NCBI GenBank assembly: GCA_937923405.1
Contig: CALDUY010000005.1
Coordinates: 248,001-312,000, forward strand
Direction: 5' to 3'
Source: an uncultured Gemmataceae bacterium
GTDB taxonomy: Bacteria > Planctomycetota > Planctomycetia > Gemmatales > Gemmataceae
Length of the DNA stretch: 64,000 nt
Made by a program: the position numbers and the translations under genes. The notes beneath the pieces are model-generated. The model searched no databases, was not told the DNA's origin, and worked only from the letters and a program-made list of their open reading frames with translations. The first letter of the stretch is position 1. Each line of letters starts with the position of its first letter. Positions 54,568 through 63,684 of the stretch are shown in pieces.

Positions 54568-55845
54568 ATGCGTAGCCACACCATCCGCCCCAAACTCGAA
54601 CAGTTGGAAGGGCGATGGGTTCCTGCAACTATTCGACTCGTTGCTGGTAACCTTTTTATTAGCCATCAAGCAGGACCGCTGGTCGTTGAATCGACCGCTG
54701 TCGCCGGACAGTTCAAGATCACCGACTCCGCTAAGACGGTCATCGTCAATGGAGTTGGTTCGCTCATTTCCATCACTGGAACTAATTTAGCCGACAAGAT
54801 CACTTTCCAAGCCAACGTTGCTGGAGGAAACAAAGCATTTCCTGGAAATTTGCTCATCAATTCTGGCAATGGTGCGGATCTCATCGATCTCAGTGGCCGA
54901 GTCAGCGGCAATGTCACTCTATTGACTGGACTGGGCAATGATACGGTCACATCCACGAGTGAGGACGTGAGCGTAGGCGGTAATTTGACTTGGTCCGATC
55001 CAACTGGGGTCAACACCTTCAATCTAAACAGTCTAAATTACACCATTGGTAACAATCTGACGTTGTTTGGTGTTGGCAACTTTAGCATGGGACAAAGCAA
55101 TATCCTTAAAGTCGGTGGTTTTGCTAGCCTGACCGCGACCCAGACCAGTGCCAATCCTATGAGCGTACTGTTCGATGGGGCTGCGGTTTCAATCGGCAAA
55201 TCTCTGCAACTCACCGGTGGGACGTTGAACGATTCATTCTCCGTTACCTCGGAGTTGACGGTTGGAAATATGCTGTGGGCCAACCTAGGCAATGGAGATA
55301 ACGTCGTTAACCTTAGTCCAGCTGCCGGTGGCGGTGGTATTGGTGGTAACTTCTTCTACACGGGGGGAGGAGGTAAGGATGTAGTTGGCTTCGGAGTGAA
55401 CTCCTCCGTTGCGGGCAACACGCAACTCTCACTCGGTGAGGGCATCAACGCCTTCATTGACTCTTCGACTTCGCTGTACTCCGGAGATTTATCCATCCAA
55501 GGTGGGAATGATACCAACACCACAGTTGTTTCGGGTTTGGTCTCTGGAAACGTTAACATCGACCTAGGAAACGGGGATAGCAACACGACCACAGTGACGG
55601 GATCCGTGGGCGGCACGTTCCGTTATCGGCTTGGCAATGGATCGTTAGGAGTGCTGAACCTCTTGCCTACCGTGGCGCAAACCCTCAGTGTGGATATTCT
55701 GTTCGGTACGGGTGACTCCACCTTCACTTTAAGTCCGAATCTGACCCTGGACGGAATCGTTCGTGGTACTGGTGGAACCTATACGTTCAATCAGGGAACG
55801 GCGATTCTCGCGCCAAATCTCATCTTTTTCAACTATCCGGTTTAA
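54568..55845 (+). CDS. Beta-repeat exoprotein, first of a tandem pair
   Basis: 425 residues from ATG 54568 (GGGGAG upstream; an in-frame ATG at 54547 is possible). The export signature R-P-K-L-E-Q-L-E-G-R-W-V-P-A-T-I is at about 7-20. The rest is built of short repeats of the form G-G/N-x-L-x-x-x-x-G-x-G-x-D-x-V/I, for example G-L-G-N-D-T-V and N-L-G-N-G-D-N-V-V-N-L, predicting a right-handed beta-helix. The C-terminal segment G-I-V-R-G-T-G-G-T-x-T-F-N-Q is shared almost exactly with the paralogue at 56171. No enzymatic motif. Likely a surface or extracellular matrix protein. Confidence 0.78.
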   Translation: MRSHTIRPKLEQLEGRWVPATIRLVAGNLFISHQAGPLVVESTAVAGQFKITDSAKTVIVNGVGSLISITGTNLADKITFQANVAGGNKAFPGNLLINSGNGADLIDLSGRVSGNVTLLTGLGNDTVTSTSEDVSVGGNLTWSDPTGVNTFNLNSLNYTIGNNLTLFGVGNFSMGQSNILKVGGFASLTATQTSANPMSVLFDGAAVSIGKSLQLTGGTLNDSFSVTSELTVGNMLWANLGNGDNVVNLSPAAGGGGIGGNFFYTGGGGKDVVGFGVNSSVAGNTQLSLGEGINAFIDSSTSLYSGDLSIQGGNDTNTTVVSGLVSGNVNIDLGNGDSNTTTVTGSVGGTFRYRLGNGSLGVLNLLPTVAQTLSVDILFGTGDSTFTLSPNLTLDGIVRGTGGTYTFNQGTAILAPNLIFFNYPV

Positions 55846-55887
55846 TGGATTATTCCAATTAAACGGATAACAGCAATCAATCTCTTT

Positions 55888-55936
55888 CCTCGAAGATCCT
55901 GGTTAAGATTTCTAACCAGGACCTTCGAGGTTTTTG
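55888..55936 (+). terminator. Intrinsic terminator
   Basis: CCTCGAAGATCCTGGTTA (55888-55905) pairs with TAACCAGGACCTTCGAGG (55913-55930) with one mismatch in 18, around a seven-base loop, followed by TTTTTG. This is a very clear Rho-independent terminator 43 bases after the stop. Confidence 0.9.
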
Positions 55937-56080
55937 TTTATTGAATCAATTACTCCAAATAATCTAAAGATTTTATTTCAAACGATTAGAGAATCTGCAG
56001 ATGATTCGGTGACTGGCAAATCTGGTTAAACTGAATTGCGTTCTCTTCCAACATCGTTTTATCTAGAACTCAGACACGCA

Positions 56081-56094
56081 GGCACCGCGCCGCC
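56081..56094 (+). promoter_or_regulatory. GC-rich leader box shared by the tandem paralogues
   Basis: GGCACCGCGCCGCC is identical to 54471-54484, while the surrounding sequences are otherwise dissimilar and AT-rich. It ends 76 bases before the ATG here and 83 before the first paralogue. Confidence 0.45.
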
Positions 56095-56170
56095 TTATGT
56101 GTCTTCAGAGGCAACATCCATCGTTTGGGGTCCAGAGTTTCTTGTCTTCTCTTTGGGGAGAACTTACTCA

Positions 56171-57415
56171 ATGAACGTGAAACGAAGCTTTCGGCCAACC
56201 CTAGAGGGGTTGGAAGCTCGCTGGGTTCCTGCCACTATTAAACTGATCGGCGGTAACCTGTTTGTTAGCAATCCAGTTAGTACGTCTCTCAGTATCGTCT
56301 CAATTGCTCCGGGCAAAGTCCAGGTGGCGGACGGCTCTATAGTAACAGTGACCGGAGTAGGCGGTTTGATTTCCGTCACGGGAACAAACAAAGCCGAAAC
56401 GATTTTTATTAATGCAATCCCCTCACCATTTCCTGGCAACGTGATTGTCAATGCCAAAAACGGCAACGACAATATATTTTTCGGTGGCAAGTTTGGTGGC
56501 AATCTTACCTTCCTTGGCGGTCTCGGGGATGACCTCGTCAGTGTGGGTGCCGCAACGCTTGTCGGTGGTTCGATGACCTACTTGGGCGGTTTGGGATCAA
56601 ACGACCTAGTGCTTAACGCCCCCTTGCAGACCGGTGGCAACCTGACGGTGGTTGGGCTGAACGACTTGACCGGTAGCGGACCATTGACCGTGTTCGGAAA
56701 CGTCTCGTTGACAACGATTCCGAATACCGCCGTGCCGATGAACATTACGCCGACCGGTATCATGAAGATCGGTGGCATGTTCAACGTCATCAGCGGCTCT
56801 GGGGCGGATACCATCACTTTGACCAGTCCTACTGTTAACATTGGCGGTAACGTCAATCTGAACCTGGGTGATGGTAACAATAGCGTGACCTTGGCTCCAC
56901 TTGCAGGCACGCTCTCCGGTAACCTGAGCGTGACCACCGGCTCAGGTATTGATACTGTTACCTTGGCAAGTGCCCTGACTGTTGCTGGCAATGCCATGTT
57001 CAGTCTCGGGGAAGATGTTAATGGATTCTCATTCGGCCCATCTGCTGTGGTACTCGGCAACCTGATGTTGGCCGTTGGCAACGGCAATAACAGTCCGATG
57101 ACTGTGGCAGGTACCGTTGCCGGTAACCTCAGTCTGACTCAGGGGAACGGCGCCAACGGTACAGTCAACATCACCACGGTACCGGGTGGTATGTTTACTT
57201 ACCGTGGTGGTAACGGAACCGGCAGTGTGCAATTGCTCGGTGCTGGTACCTACTTGGTCGACATGACCTATGGTACCGGCGGAACGAATATCCTGACGAT
57301 TAACAACACCGCTCTGGTGCTCAACGGCATCGTTCGAGGAACGGGTGGTACAAACACCTTCAACCAGATTGCTGGCACGTTGGCTCCGACGTTGCAGTTG
57401 ATTCAGTTCCCGTGA
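56171..57415 (+). CDS. Beta-repeat exoprotein, second of the tandem pair
   Basis: 414 residues from ATG 56171 with GGGGAG upstream; an open frame back to 56036 crosses the leader and is not used. The signature is R-P-T-L-E-G-L-E-A-R-W-V-P-A-T-I-K-L-I-G-G-N-L-F. The repeat pattern (N-L-x-L-x-x-G-D-G-N-N-S-V-T-L and similar) and C-terminal G-I-V-R-G-T-G-G-T-N-T-F-N-Q mark it as paralogue of the preceding gene, produced by an old tandem duplication. A strong terminator follows. Same inferred surface role. Confidence 0.78.
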   Translation: MNVKRSFRPTLEGLEARWVPATIKLIGGNLFVSNPVSTSLSIVSIAPGKVQVADGSIVTVTGVGGLISVTGTNKAETIFINAIPSPFPGNVIVNAKNGNDNIFFGGKFGGNLTFLGGLGDDLVSVGAATLVGGSMTYLGGLGSNDLVLNAPLQTGGNLTVVGLNDLTGSGPLTVFGNVSLTTIPNTAVPMNITPTGIMKIGGMFNVISGSGADTITLTSPTVNIGGNVNLNLGDGNNSVTLAPLAGTLSGNLSVTTGSGIDTVTLASALTVAGNAMFSLGEDVNGFSFGPSAVVLGNLMLAVGNGNNSPMTVAGTVAGNLSLTQGNGANGTVNITTVPGGMFTYRGGNGTGSVQLLGAGTYLVDMTYGTGGTNILTINNTALVLNGIVRGTGGTNTFNQIAGTLAPTLQLIQFP

Positions 57416-57466
57416 TCGATGTGAGTCGATTTCGAGGAGCTTGAGCCTCTGGGCCTCGAATGATCG

Positions 57467-57513
57467 GACCGACTGTTTTGCCCAACTCGCTGGCAAGACA
57501 GTCGGTCTTGCTT
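57467..57513 (+). terminator. Intrinsic terminator
   Basis: GACCGACTGTTTTGCC (57467-57482) pairs with GGCAAGACAGTCGGTC (57492-57507) around a nine-base loop and is followed by TTGCTTTTTC. Confidence 0.88.
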
Positions 57514-57621
57514 TTTCTCCTTGCAGCTGCTCGATTGTCAATTTCAGGATGGTATTAAAGCCCCGCTTCACGCTAGGATTGCAAAGCTAGTAACTTGTTC
57601 GCTTTCGTGAAGGAGTTCGCG

Positions 57622-59259
57622 ATGTCGGGAACGGCCAGTACTACTTCTTACGATGAGTTGATCTATCCAAGCCTAGCCTTTCCACAGACACATCCGGACC
57701 TGCTGGGCATGCTCGGGACGCTGTTTGGCCTCAATCCCGCTCCGACGGACAACTGTCGGGTGTTGGAGCTGGGCTGCGCCAGCGGGGCCAACTTGATGCC
57801 CTTGGCCTACGCCTGGCCGAACAGCACCTTCCTGGGCATCGACTATGCCGCTAAACAGGTGGAGCAAGGAAACAATCGCCTCAAGCAGTTGCCCCTGAGG
57901 AATTTAGAACTAAGGCATGCCAGCATTCTCGACGTGAACAAAGATTGGGGCAAGTTCGACTACATCCTCTGCCACGGGGTGTACTCCTGGGTGCCCGTCG
58001 AAGTCCAAGAAGCGATACTGCGCATCTATCGGGAGAACCTCGCTGAGCATGGGATCGGCTATATTAGCTACAATGTGCTACCCGGCTGGCACATGCGCGG
58101 CATGATCCGCGAGATGATGTGCTATCACGACACCTGGCACATGAACTCACCGCCTCTAGAGCGGGTAAAACAAGCTCGGGCCCTGCTACAGTTTCTCGGC
58201 AACTCGGTCAAGAATCAGCAGACTCCCTACGGACTATTGCTTAAGCAAGAACTGGAAGTGCTGAGCAAAGTCAACGACAGCTACATCTTCCATGAACACC
58301 TGGAAGAACATAACGATCCGATTTACTTCTTCGAGTTCAACGAACGATTGGTCAAGCACAATCTACGATTCCTCGGCGAAGCGGACTTTCGCATGATGGT
58401 GCATGAAAACCTGCCGCAGGAGACGCGCGAGCAACTCGCCAAGGTTGCGCCGAATCTGATTCAGATGGAGCAGTACCTCGACTTCCTTTCCAATCGGATG
58501 TTTCGGCAGTCGCTGGTTTGCCACGAGGAGCATCGCCCCAGCTACAATCTCACGCCGGAACGGATCATGTCCTTCCAGGTGGTGACCGCGTTGAAGCCGG
58601 AGTCCAAGACCGTTAACTTCGCGCGAAACGTGCAGGAATCGTTTGGCCTTCCCAACGGGATGAAAATCTCCTCCGGCGAACCGATCGTCAAAGCGGGGAT
58701 GACGGTACTGGCGGAGGCCTTCCCGAATGCGGTGCCTTTTGCGGAATTGTTCGCACGAGCGAGAAAGAAGCTCGGAAATGTGCGTTCCGACCTTGGCTCG
58801 TCTGGAACTGGAAACAATTCCGCCCAGGAGACGGATCCCTCGCTGGAACGCGATCGCAACGAGCTGGCAGGAACACTTCTCAAACTCTACTCAATCGGCG
58901 GCTGCGGACTGATCGAGTTCTGGCGATCGTATCCGAAATTTGTCACGCGGGTTAGCGACAAACCCGTAGCTAGCCCCGTGGCTCGGCTATTGGCTCAGGA
59001 AAATCAGTCCATCGCCACCATGAGACATCAATGTATCATGCTGAATGAACTTGATCGGCAACTGATCCCGATGCTCGATGGAACGCACACACAGTTAGCG
59101 ATGCAGTCGAAACTGTTGGAAGCGTTCAACAAAGGGCAGATCAATCTCGCCCGAGCCGGTCAGCCGATCAAGGAAGAACACAAGGCACGACCGATTCTGC
59201 GGGATTTGATCGATCAGCAACTCACACGCTATGCAGAATCGGCGCTGTTGATCGGGTAA
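57622..59259 (+). CDS. SAM-dependent methyltransferase with regulatory domain
   Basis: 545 residues from ATG 57622 (AAGGAG seven bases upstream; in-frame ATG 57595 has none). The N-terminal class I methyltransferase domain (about 40-165) has motif I V-L-E-L-G-C-A-S-G-A-N, and G-I-D-Y-A follows. A central region (about 200-300) resembles the methyltransferase regulatory domain (PF10119) found with bacterial protein-lysine methyltransferases such as the rickettsial PKMTs. The C-terminal part (about 460-545) is helical. It probably methylates a protein; the target is unknown. TAGGAT at 57574-57579 is a likely -10 element. It converges with the small genes that follow. Confidence 0.85.
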   Translation: MSGTASTTSYDELIYPSLAFPQTHPDLLGMLGTLFGLNPAPTDNCRVLELGCASGANLMPLAYAWPNSTFLGIDYAAKQVEQGNNRLKQLPLRNLELRHASILDVNKDWGKFDYILCHGVYSWVPVEVQEAILRIYRENLAEHGIGYISYNVLPGWHMRGMIREMMCYHDTWHMNSPPLERVKQARALLQFLGNSVKNQQTPYGLLLKQELEVLSKVNDSYIFHEHLEEHNDPIYFFEFNERLVKHNLRFLGEADFRMMVHENLPQETREQLAKVAPNLIQMEQYLDFLSNRMFRQSLVCHEEHRPSYNLTPERIMSFQVVTALKPESKTVNFARNVQESFGLPNGMKISSGEPIVKAGMTVLAEAFPNAVPFAELFARARKKLGNVRSDLGSSGTGNNSAQETDPSLERDRNELAGTLLKLYSIGGCGLIEFWRSYPKFVTRVSDKPVASPVARLLAQENQSIATMRHQCIMLNELDRQLIPMLDGTHTQLAMQSKLLEAFNKGQINLARAGQPIKEEHKARPILRDLIDQQLTRYAESALLIG

Positions 59260-59263
59260 GCAA

Positions 59264-59404
59264 CTATCGGCGATTGCTCAGCCAGGTTAGCCCACCGATG
59301 ACGAGCATGACGACGGCGACACAGAAGAACACCTGACCGGGGAAACCGCCTACGTTGCCCACATACTCCCAAAGTCGAACAAATGGCCGCGTCAGTTCAT
59401 TCAT
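59264..59404 (-). CDS. Small membrane protein
   Basis: 46 residues from ATG 59404, with GGAG six bases upstream: M-N-E-L-T-R-P-F-V-R-L-W-E-Y, then a hydrophobic helix G-Q-V-F-F-C-V-A-V-V-M-L-V-I-G-G-L-T-W-L. The longer frame to 59467 is not needed. It may be the last gene of the pseudouridine synthase unit. No function recognised; small size lowers confidence. Confidence 0.6.
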   Translation of the reverse strand: MNELTRPFVRLWEYVGNVGGFPGQVFFCVAVVMLVIGGLTWLSNRR

Positions 59405-59484
59405 GATGAAACTCCATAGGAAAACTAGTTCCATCGGAAGTATGGGATGAGGTTCGGCCAGTGTCAAAAAGCTTAGGCAACAAC

Positions 59485-59757
59485 TTAAAGTTCCCGAGGG
59501 ATCGGTAGCTCGCGCAGGATCCGTTCCACCTGCGCGATGTCTTCCTCATCGACTCCTTCACGACGTCGATAACGTCGCTGCAAGCTGTCCAGCACATGTT
59601 CCCACATGGCGCGAGTTGGGATCAGTCCGCGAGTCCATTCGCCGCGCCGCTGGAGTTTCCACTTGAACGACCACTGACCGGCAAACTTCTCGGCACACAG
59701 GAACCGCCGTTCCCCGGTCTCGGGATGCTGGTCGGTCCACTTGATCTGGATGGGCAT
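59485..59757 (-). CDS. Small hypothetical protein
   Basis: 90 residues, M-P-I-Q-I-K-W-T-D-Q-H-P-E-T-G-E-R-R-F, rich in Arg, Trp and Glu, without a recognised motif or membrane segment. The ATG follows the pseudouridine synthase stop by two bases, so translation is probably coupled. It could be an accessory factor, but nothing in the sequence proves that. Confidence 0.65.
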   Translation of the reverse strand: MPIQIKWTDQHPETGERRFLCAEKFAGQWSFKWKLQRRGEWTRGLIPTRAMWEHVLDSLQRRYRRREGVDEEDIAQVERILRELPIPREL

Positions 59758-59759
59758 GT

Positions 59760-60716
59760 TCAGGTTCCACCACGTCGTAGCCGCTCGATCAGTCCGGCCA
59801 TGTCGGCAGGGATCGGCATGTGCCAGCGCATGGCCTCGCCAGTGATCGGATGCTCGAAGCCAAGTTCGCAGGCATGCAACATCAGTCGCAGCGCACCGCT
59901 AGGATCGTCGATCAGACGGTCTGGCTGGACTCGATAGACCCGATCGCCGCACACCGGATGCCCCAGCTCGGCGAGATGGATGCGGATCTGATGCGTGCGC
60001 CCCGTTTCCAAGCGGCACGCGACGACGGTGAACCCTGGCAAGCGTTCGAGGGCCTCGACATAGGTGATCGCTTCCTTGCCAACCAGTGCGGAGCCGCTGC
60101 CGCGACGGCCATCGCCGCGATCGCGAACCAGGAAGTTGTGAATCCGCTGAGAGGGACAGTCGCCCCGCACCACAGCGACATAGCGTCGGATCACCGAGTG
60201 GGCGTGAAACTGCTTGCCCAGCCCGCGCTCTGCGGCCACACTCCGAGCAAAGACCAGTAAGCCGCTCGTCTCCTTGTCCAGACGATGCACGATGCGTAGC
60301 CGAGAGGATGTCGCTCGGCCTTGCCGCTGAGAGGCAAGCACCTTGGCCACTAGATCATGCAAGGTCGGCGAGAGAAACTTACGTTCGTCCTTCCAGTGTA
60401 GCTCGGAGGGATGACGAACACTGTTCAACCCCGCTGGTTTCTCGACAACCACGAGATGCTCATCTACATATCGGATCGCGATTGACTCTGGCTGGGGAGG
60501 GCGCGGAGCGGGACGAGCGAGTAGTTCGACGAGGTCGCCCTCTTTGACACGCCGAGCGGGATCGAGACAGAGTTCGCCCAAGACCTTGACTCGGCGAGCA
60601 GCGATCAAGGAGCGAACCTGATTCCAAGACAGGCCGACTAACTTGCGGCGCAGCACCGCCGTTACGGTGGCATTCGCCTCCGCTGCGGAAACCGGAAATG
60701 GGGCAATAGCGTTCAT
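59760..60716 (-). CDS. RluA-family pseudouridine synthase
   Basis: 318 residues. An N-terminal S4-like RNA-binding domain (about 15-80) is followed by the catalytic domain with H-R-L-D-K-E-T-S-G-L-L near 144 (catalytic Asp), E-T-G-R-T-H-Q-I-R-I-H and H-P-V-C-G-D. The enzyme isomerises uridine to pseudouridine in rRNA or tRNA; RluA, RluC and RluD types cannot be told apart by eye. The start at ATG 60716 is natural. It is the first gene of a short minus-strand unit with the two small genes behind it. Confidence 0.92.
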   Translation of the reverse strand: MNAIAPFPVSAAEANATVTAVLRRKLVGLSWNQVRSLIAARRVKVLGELCLDPARRVKEGDLVELLARPAPRPPQPESIAIRYVDEHLVVVEKPAGLNSVRHPSELHWKDERKFLSPTLHDLVAKVLASQRQGRATSSRLRIVHRLDKETSGLLVFARSVAAERGLGKQFHAHSVIRRYVAVVRGDCPSQRIHNFLVRDRGDGRRGSGSALVGKEAITYVEALERLPGFTVVACRLETGRTHQIRIHLAELGHPVCGDRVYRVQPDRLIDDPSGALRLMLHACELGFEHPITGEAMRWHMPIPADMAGLIERLRRGGT

Positions 60717-60737
60717 GCTAGCAGAATACCGAACACG

Positions 60738-63392
60738 CTAGAAAAGATCGAACGCCCGTTCGTCCTCTTTTCGAGAGCGTCGGCGAATTCGCTCGCCCCC
60801 CATGCCCAAAAGGACCGGAGCCAGCGAGAGAACCGCAGCGCTGAAGTCGCTGGAAAATTCCTCTGTCCAAAGCGAATCCACGTCTTCGGTTTGGTAGTTC
60901 ACTTCAGGCTGGAGTTGTTGAACGGCTTGCTCAAAGACTGCTTCTGGTTCCAGCGGAGTAGCATCTGCCAGCACTTGCATCTCGTTGGCTTCAACCCCTT
61001 TCTTGAACGGAAGAATCAGAGCGGGATCTACGCCCTGGAGCAACAGTTCCAGCAATCCTTCCTCACTTTCCAACCAACGCCAGCTATCCAGTTCTGCGCT
61101 GGCAGCCAGCACGTCTTCGGATGTCTGTTGTTCAACGCGGCCACCAGACAACGTCAAGGCAGCGGCAGAAGCAAGCTGGCCCCCGGAATTACTCAACCCG
61201 TTGGCAGCGGCATTACCGGCCTGACTGCCCTGCGAGGTGCTGCTGAGACTGGTGCGAGCGCTGCCGGAAGCTGTTAATGCCAGGGAAAGTTGGGCGTTGC
61301 TGTCGAAAGAGACTGAACGAGCCAGTCCACTGCCTGAATCAGTCGTTGGTCCTCCGCCCAGACCAGCGGTCGGAGGTTGAACCGGTCCTGTTACAGGGGA
61401 GTTAGTCGAGGGTAGACTGACGGTGAAGACCGTGCCGCCAAAGATGTCACGCACCTTGAAGGTCACGGTCATCAGGCCCAATTTGGGATCGACCTGGATG
61501 TCGGCCAAATGCAGAGCTTGGCGTAGATCGACCCAGGCACCGGTATTAGGATTGAAGAAGCCGAAGTCGAATTTCAAAGCCAACATTTTGCTCTCGAACG
61601 TCAGCGTGATCTGATCGTCGGGAGAAAGGTTCTCGGCTTGAATGTCGAAATAGATGCCGTCGCGACGAGAAGTCGGCAACGGAGAAGAAGAGTAGAAAGC
61701 TACAAAGACCGAAGCGTTGCCCTGAGCGAACTCGTCCCGAGCGAAATGCACCATTAGGGACGCTCCCTGACGAGGAGTCTCAAGCTCGGTAGTGACGACC
61801 TGCCCTGGAGCGATGTCCACGAGTTGAAAGACTTCGATTTTGCCCGAAGAGCCTTCCGGCAAGACGTTGACGCGATAAGTACTCGTGCCCACGCCGCCAT
61901 GTGAATCCACCACCATCACCAGGATGGTGAAAACCCCTTCCTGGACATAGGTGTGGCGAAGCGTGAAGGAACCATCTGGATTTAGGAGCAACGGTTGTGG
62001 TCCGGTTCCATCGCCGAAGTCCACTGTGGCCGTGAAGTCTCCGTCGCGACGATCGCTAAATCGCCCGTTGAGCAGGAACTCGGTGTTAGCCGGATGGTGT
62101 GGCGTGTTAGAAGGATGGATCACCACGTCCGGATTCGTGTTGTTCAGTTGCACCTGGAAAATCTGGAACCCGAACCCTGGATCGTCAGCGGAGTCGGTCA
62201 CCCCGACTAGGAAGGTGTACATGCCGTGAGGATGAGCGCTGGTCGGCGTCCAGAGCACTAGTCCCGTAGCCGGATCGATCGTCGCTCCCGAAGGACCACT
62301 CAGCAAGGAATAGGTCAGCGTTTGCCCCACGTCGGGATCGCTGGCAGTGAGTTGCACCACGAGTTGCTCACCGTCGTAAACGGTCTGCTGCTCAATCGGA
62401 TCAAGGGTCGGATTGGTGTTGGCAAAGTGGACTTGGAAGGTCTGGATCGCGCTAGCAGGGTTGGCGTGAGAATCCTGCACCTGAACGACGAACGAATAGA
62501 CTCCCAGCGGTTGGGTGGCGCTAGGCATCCAGGTCAGTAGCCCGGTCGCGGCATCAAGCGTGGCTCCTTCGGGCGCTTGCAACAAGGTGTAGGTCAGCGT
62601 TTGCCCCGGGTCGGGATCGCTAGCGTTGAGTTGCACGGTGAGTTTTTCACCCGCTCGGATCGTTTGTGTCTGAATTGGAGCAAACACCGGAGGGTTGTTC
62701 GTGATGATATGCAGGTGGACTCGCCCCTGATCGGCGAGGCTGTGCGGCCCACCATCCAGGAAAGCTCCACGGACGCCAGACCCAGGTAGCTCGAACGTCT
62801 CGGACGGCAGACCAGTTGAGTAGCCCGCTCTCGCGAACGCATTGCTCGCTTGTCCACGATCCCAGGTGATCGATCCGTAGTTAAACTCGATGTCGAACGC
62901 GCCGGGGGCCAGATCACTGCGATCAATAATCACCAGTTGAAAGGTGTTCGTGCGGTCGGACTGACGATTGTAGTAGCCCACATTATCCCAGGTCACGCCG
63001 AAGGCATTGCGCCCATCGATCATGTCCTGCCCATAGCGGACTTCGCCGATCGTTGTAGTATCGACATCAGCGAAGAATGGGGCGATGATCGGCTGATTGA
63101 CGTAAGTCAGCGACGAGGGATTAAAAGCACCAAGGTTCGACTTGAAGTTGACGTAGCCGTTGTTGTTGACCCAAACCTTATCGTAGACCTGACCGAAAAA
63201 GTTGATGGTGAAGCCTAGCGAGGTCTGCTGGGTGAGATCATCGCCCTTGGGAAGCACGTTGGCCTCGAAACCAGGCAACTGTCGCAAAGTACTCGGCACC
63301 CAACGATCTTCAAGTCGCTCTAGGCGAGGTTGAAATCGTGCCGTTTGTGGCTGGCGAACTCGACGACAAGGTTTGGTCTTGGCGGCTAACAT
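60738..63392 (-). CDS. NIDO/Ig-like planctomycete exoprotein
   Basis: 884 residues from ATG 63392 with GAGGGA upstream (an earlier in-frame start at 63479 is unlikely). The signature P-R-L-E-R-L-E-D-R-W-V-P-S-T-L is at about 24-38. A nidogen-like domain follows (N-G-Y-V-N-F, P-I-I-A-P-F-F-A-D-V-D-T, F-G-V-T-W-D-N-V-G-Y-Y), then two cadherin-like putative Ig domains (N-P-T-L-D-P-I, A-S-D-P-D-x-G-Q-T-L-T-Y, A-T-G-L-x-x-W-x-P), a PKD-like domain (V-D-F-G-D-G-T-G), and a long Ser/Gly-rich C-terminal region. It ends in a hydrophobic helix plus basic residues (S-A-A-V-L-S-L-A-P-V-L-L, then R-R-S-R). Adhesion is a plausible role. Confidence 0.82.
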   Translation of the reverse strand: MLAAKTKPCRRVRQPQTARFQPRLERLEDRWVPSTLRQLPGFEANVLPKGDDLTQQTSLGFTINFFGQVYDKVWVNNNGYVNFKSNLGAFNPSSLTYVNQPIIAPFFADVDTTTIGEVRYGQDMIDGRNAFGVTWDNVGYYNRQSDRTNTFQLVIIDRSDLAPGAFDIEFNYGSITWDRGQASNAFARAGYSTGLPSETFELPGSGVRGAFLDGGPHSLADQGRVHLHIITNNPPVFAPIQTQTIRAGEKLTVQLNASDPDPGQTLTYTLLQAPEGATLDAATGLLTWMPSATQPLGVYSFVVQVQDSHANPASAIQTFQVHFANTNPTLDPIEQQTVYDGEQLVVQLTASDPDVGQTLTYSLLSGPSGATIDPATGLVLWTPTSAHPHGMYTFLVGVTDSADDPGFGFQIFQVQLNNTNPDVVIHPSNTPHHPANTEFLLNGRFSDRRDGDFTATVDFGDGTGPQPLLLNPDGSFTLRHTYVQEGVFTILVMVVDSHGGVGTSTYRVNVLPEGSSGKIEVFQLVDIAPGQVVTTELETPRQGASLMVHFARDEFAQGNASVFVAFYSSSPLPTSRRDGIYFDIQAENLSPDDQITLTFESKMLALKFDFGFFNPNTGAWVDLRQALHLADIQVDPKLGLMTVTFKVRDIFGGTVFTVSLPSTNSPVTGPVQPPTAGLGGGPTTDSGSGLARSVSFDSNAQLSLALTASGSARTSLSSTSQGSQAGNAAANGLSNSGGQLASAAALTLSGGRVEQQTSEDVLAASAELDSWRWLESEEGLLELLLQGVDPALILPFKKGVEANEMQVLADATPLEPEAVFEQAVQQLQPEVNYQTEDVDSLWTEEFSSDFSAAVLSLAPVLLGMGGERIRRRSRKEDERAFDLF

Positions 63393-63684
63393 GCGATCCC
63401 TCTTGTCCGGATCCGACGCAACAGGGAAGTGCTCTTCACTACAAGCCTTTACTATAAAGCGATCTCTTCCCAGCAGCAAGGAGTTTACAGTTCAGAATTT
63501 AACCTGAGACACTCCGATTTTTACCTCAGAAGAATTCTTCGCGCGCAGCATCCCTCTGTTTATAATCTCGACAGATTACCTTAAGGTCGGACAGCAACGT
63601 ACAAATAATTTTTCCTCTCCCGAAGAGAGTTTCAGCCCTGCTTTTTGCTTGACCGGGAAACCTTCCCAGCGATAAGATAGAAGC
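63393..63684. promoter_or_regulatory. Divergent promoter region
   Basis: About 290 bases between the exoprotein and the Cys-rich gene. No other gene is supported. GATAAGATAG right before the ATG at 63685 resembles a -10 element and would leave a very short leader. Confidence 0.3.
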
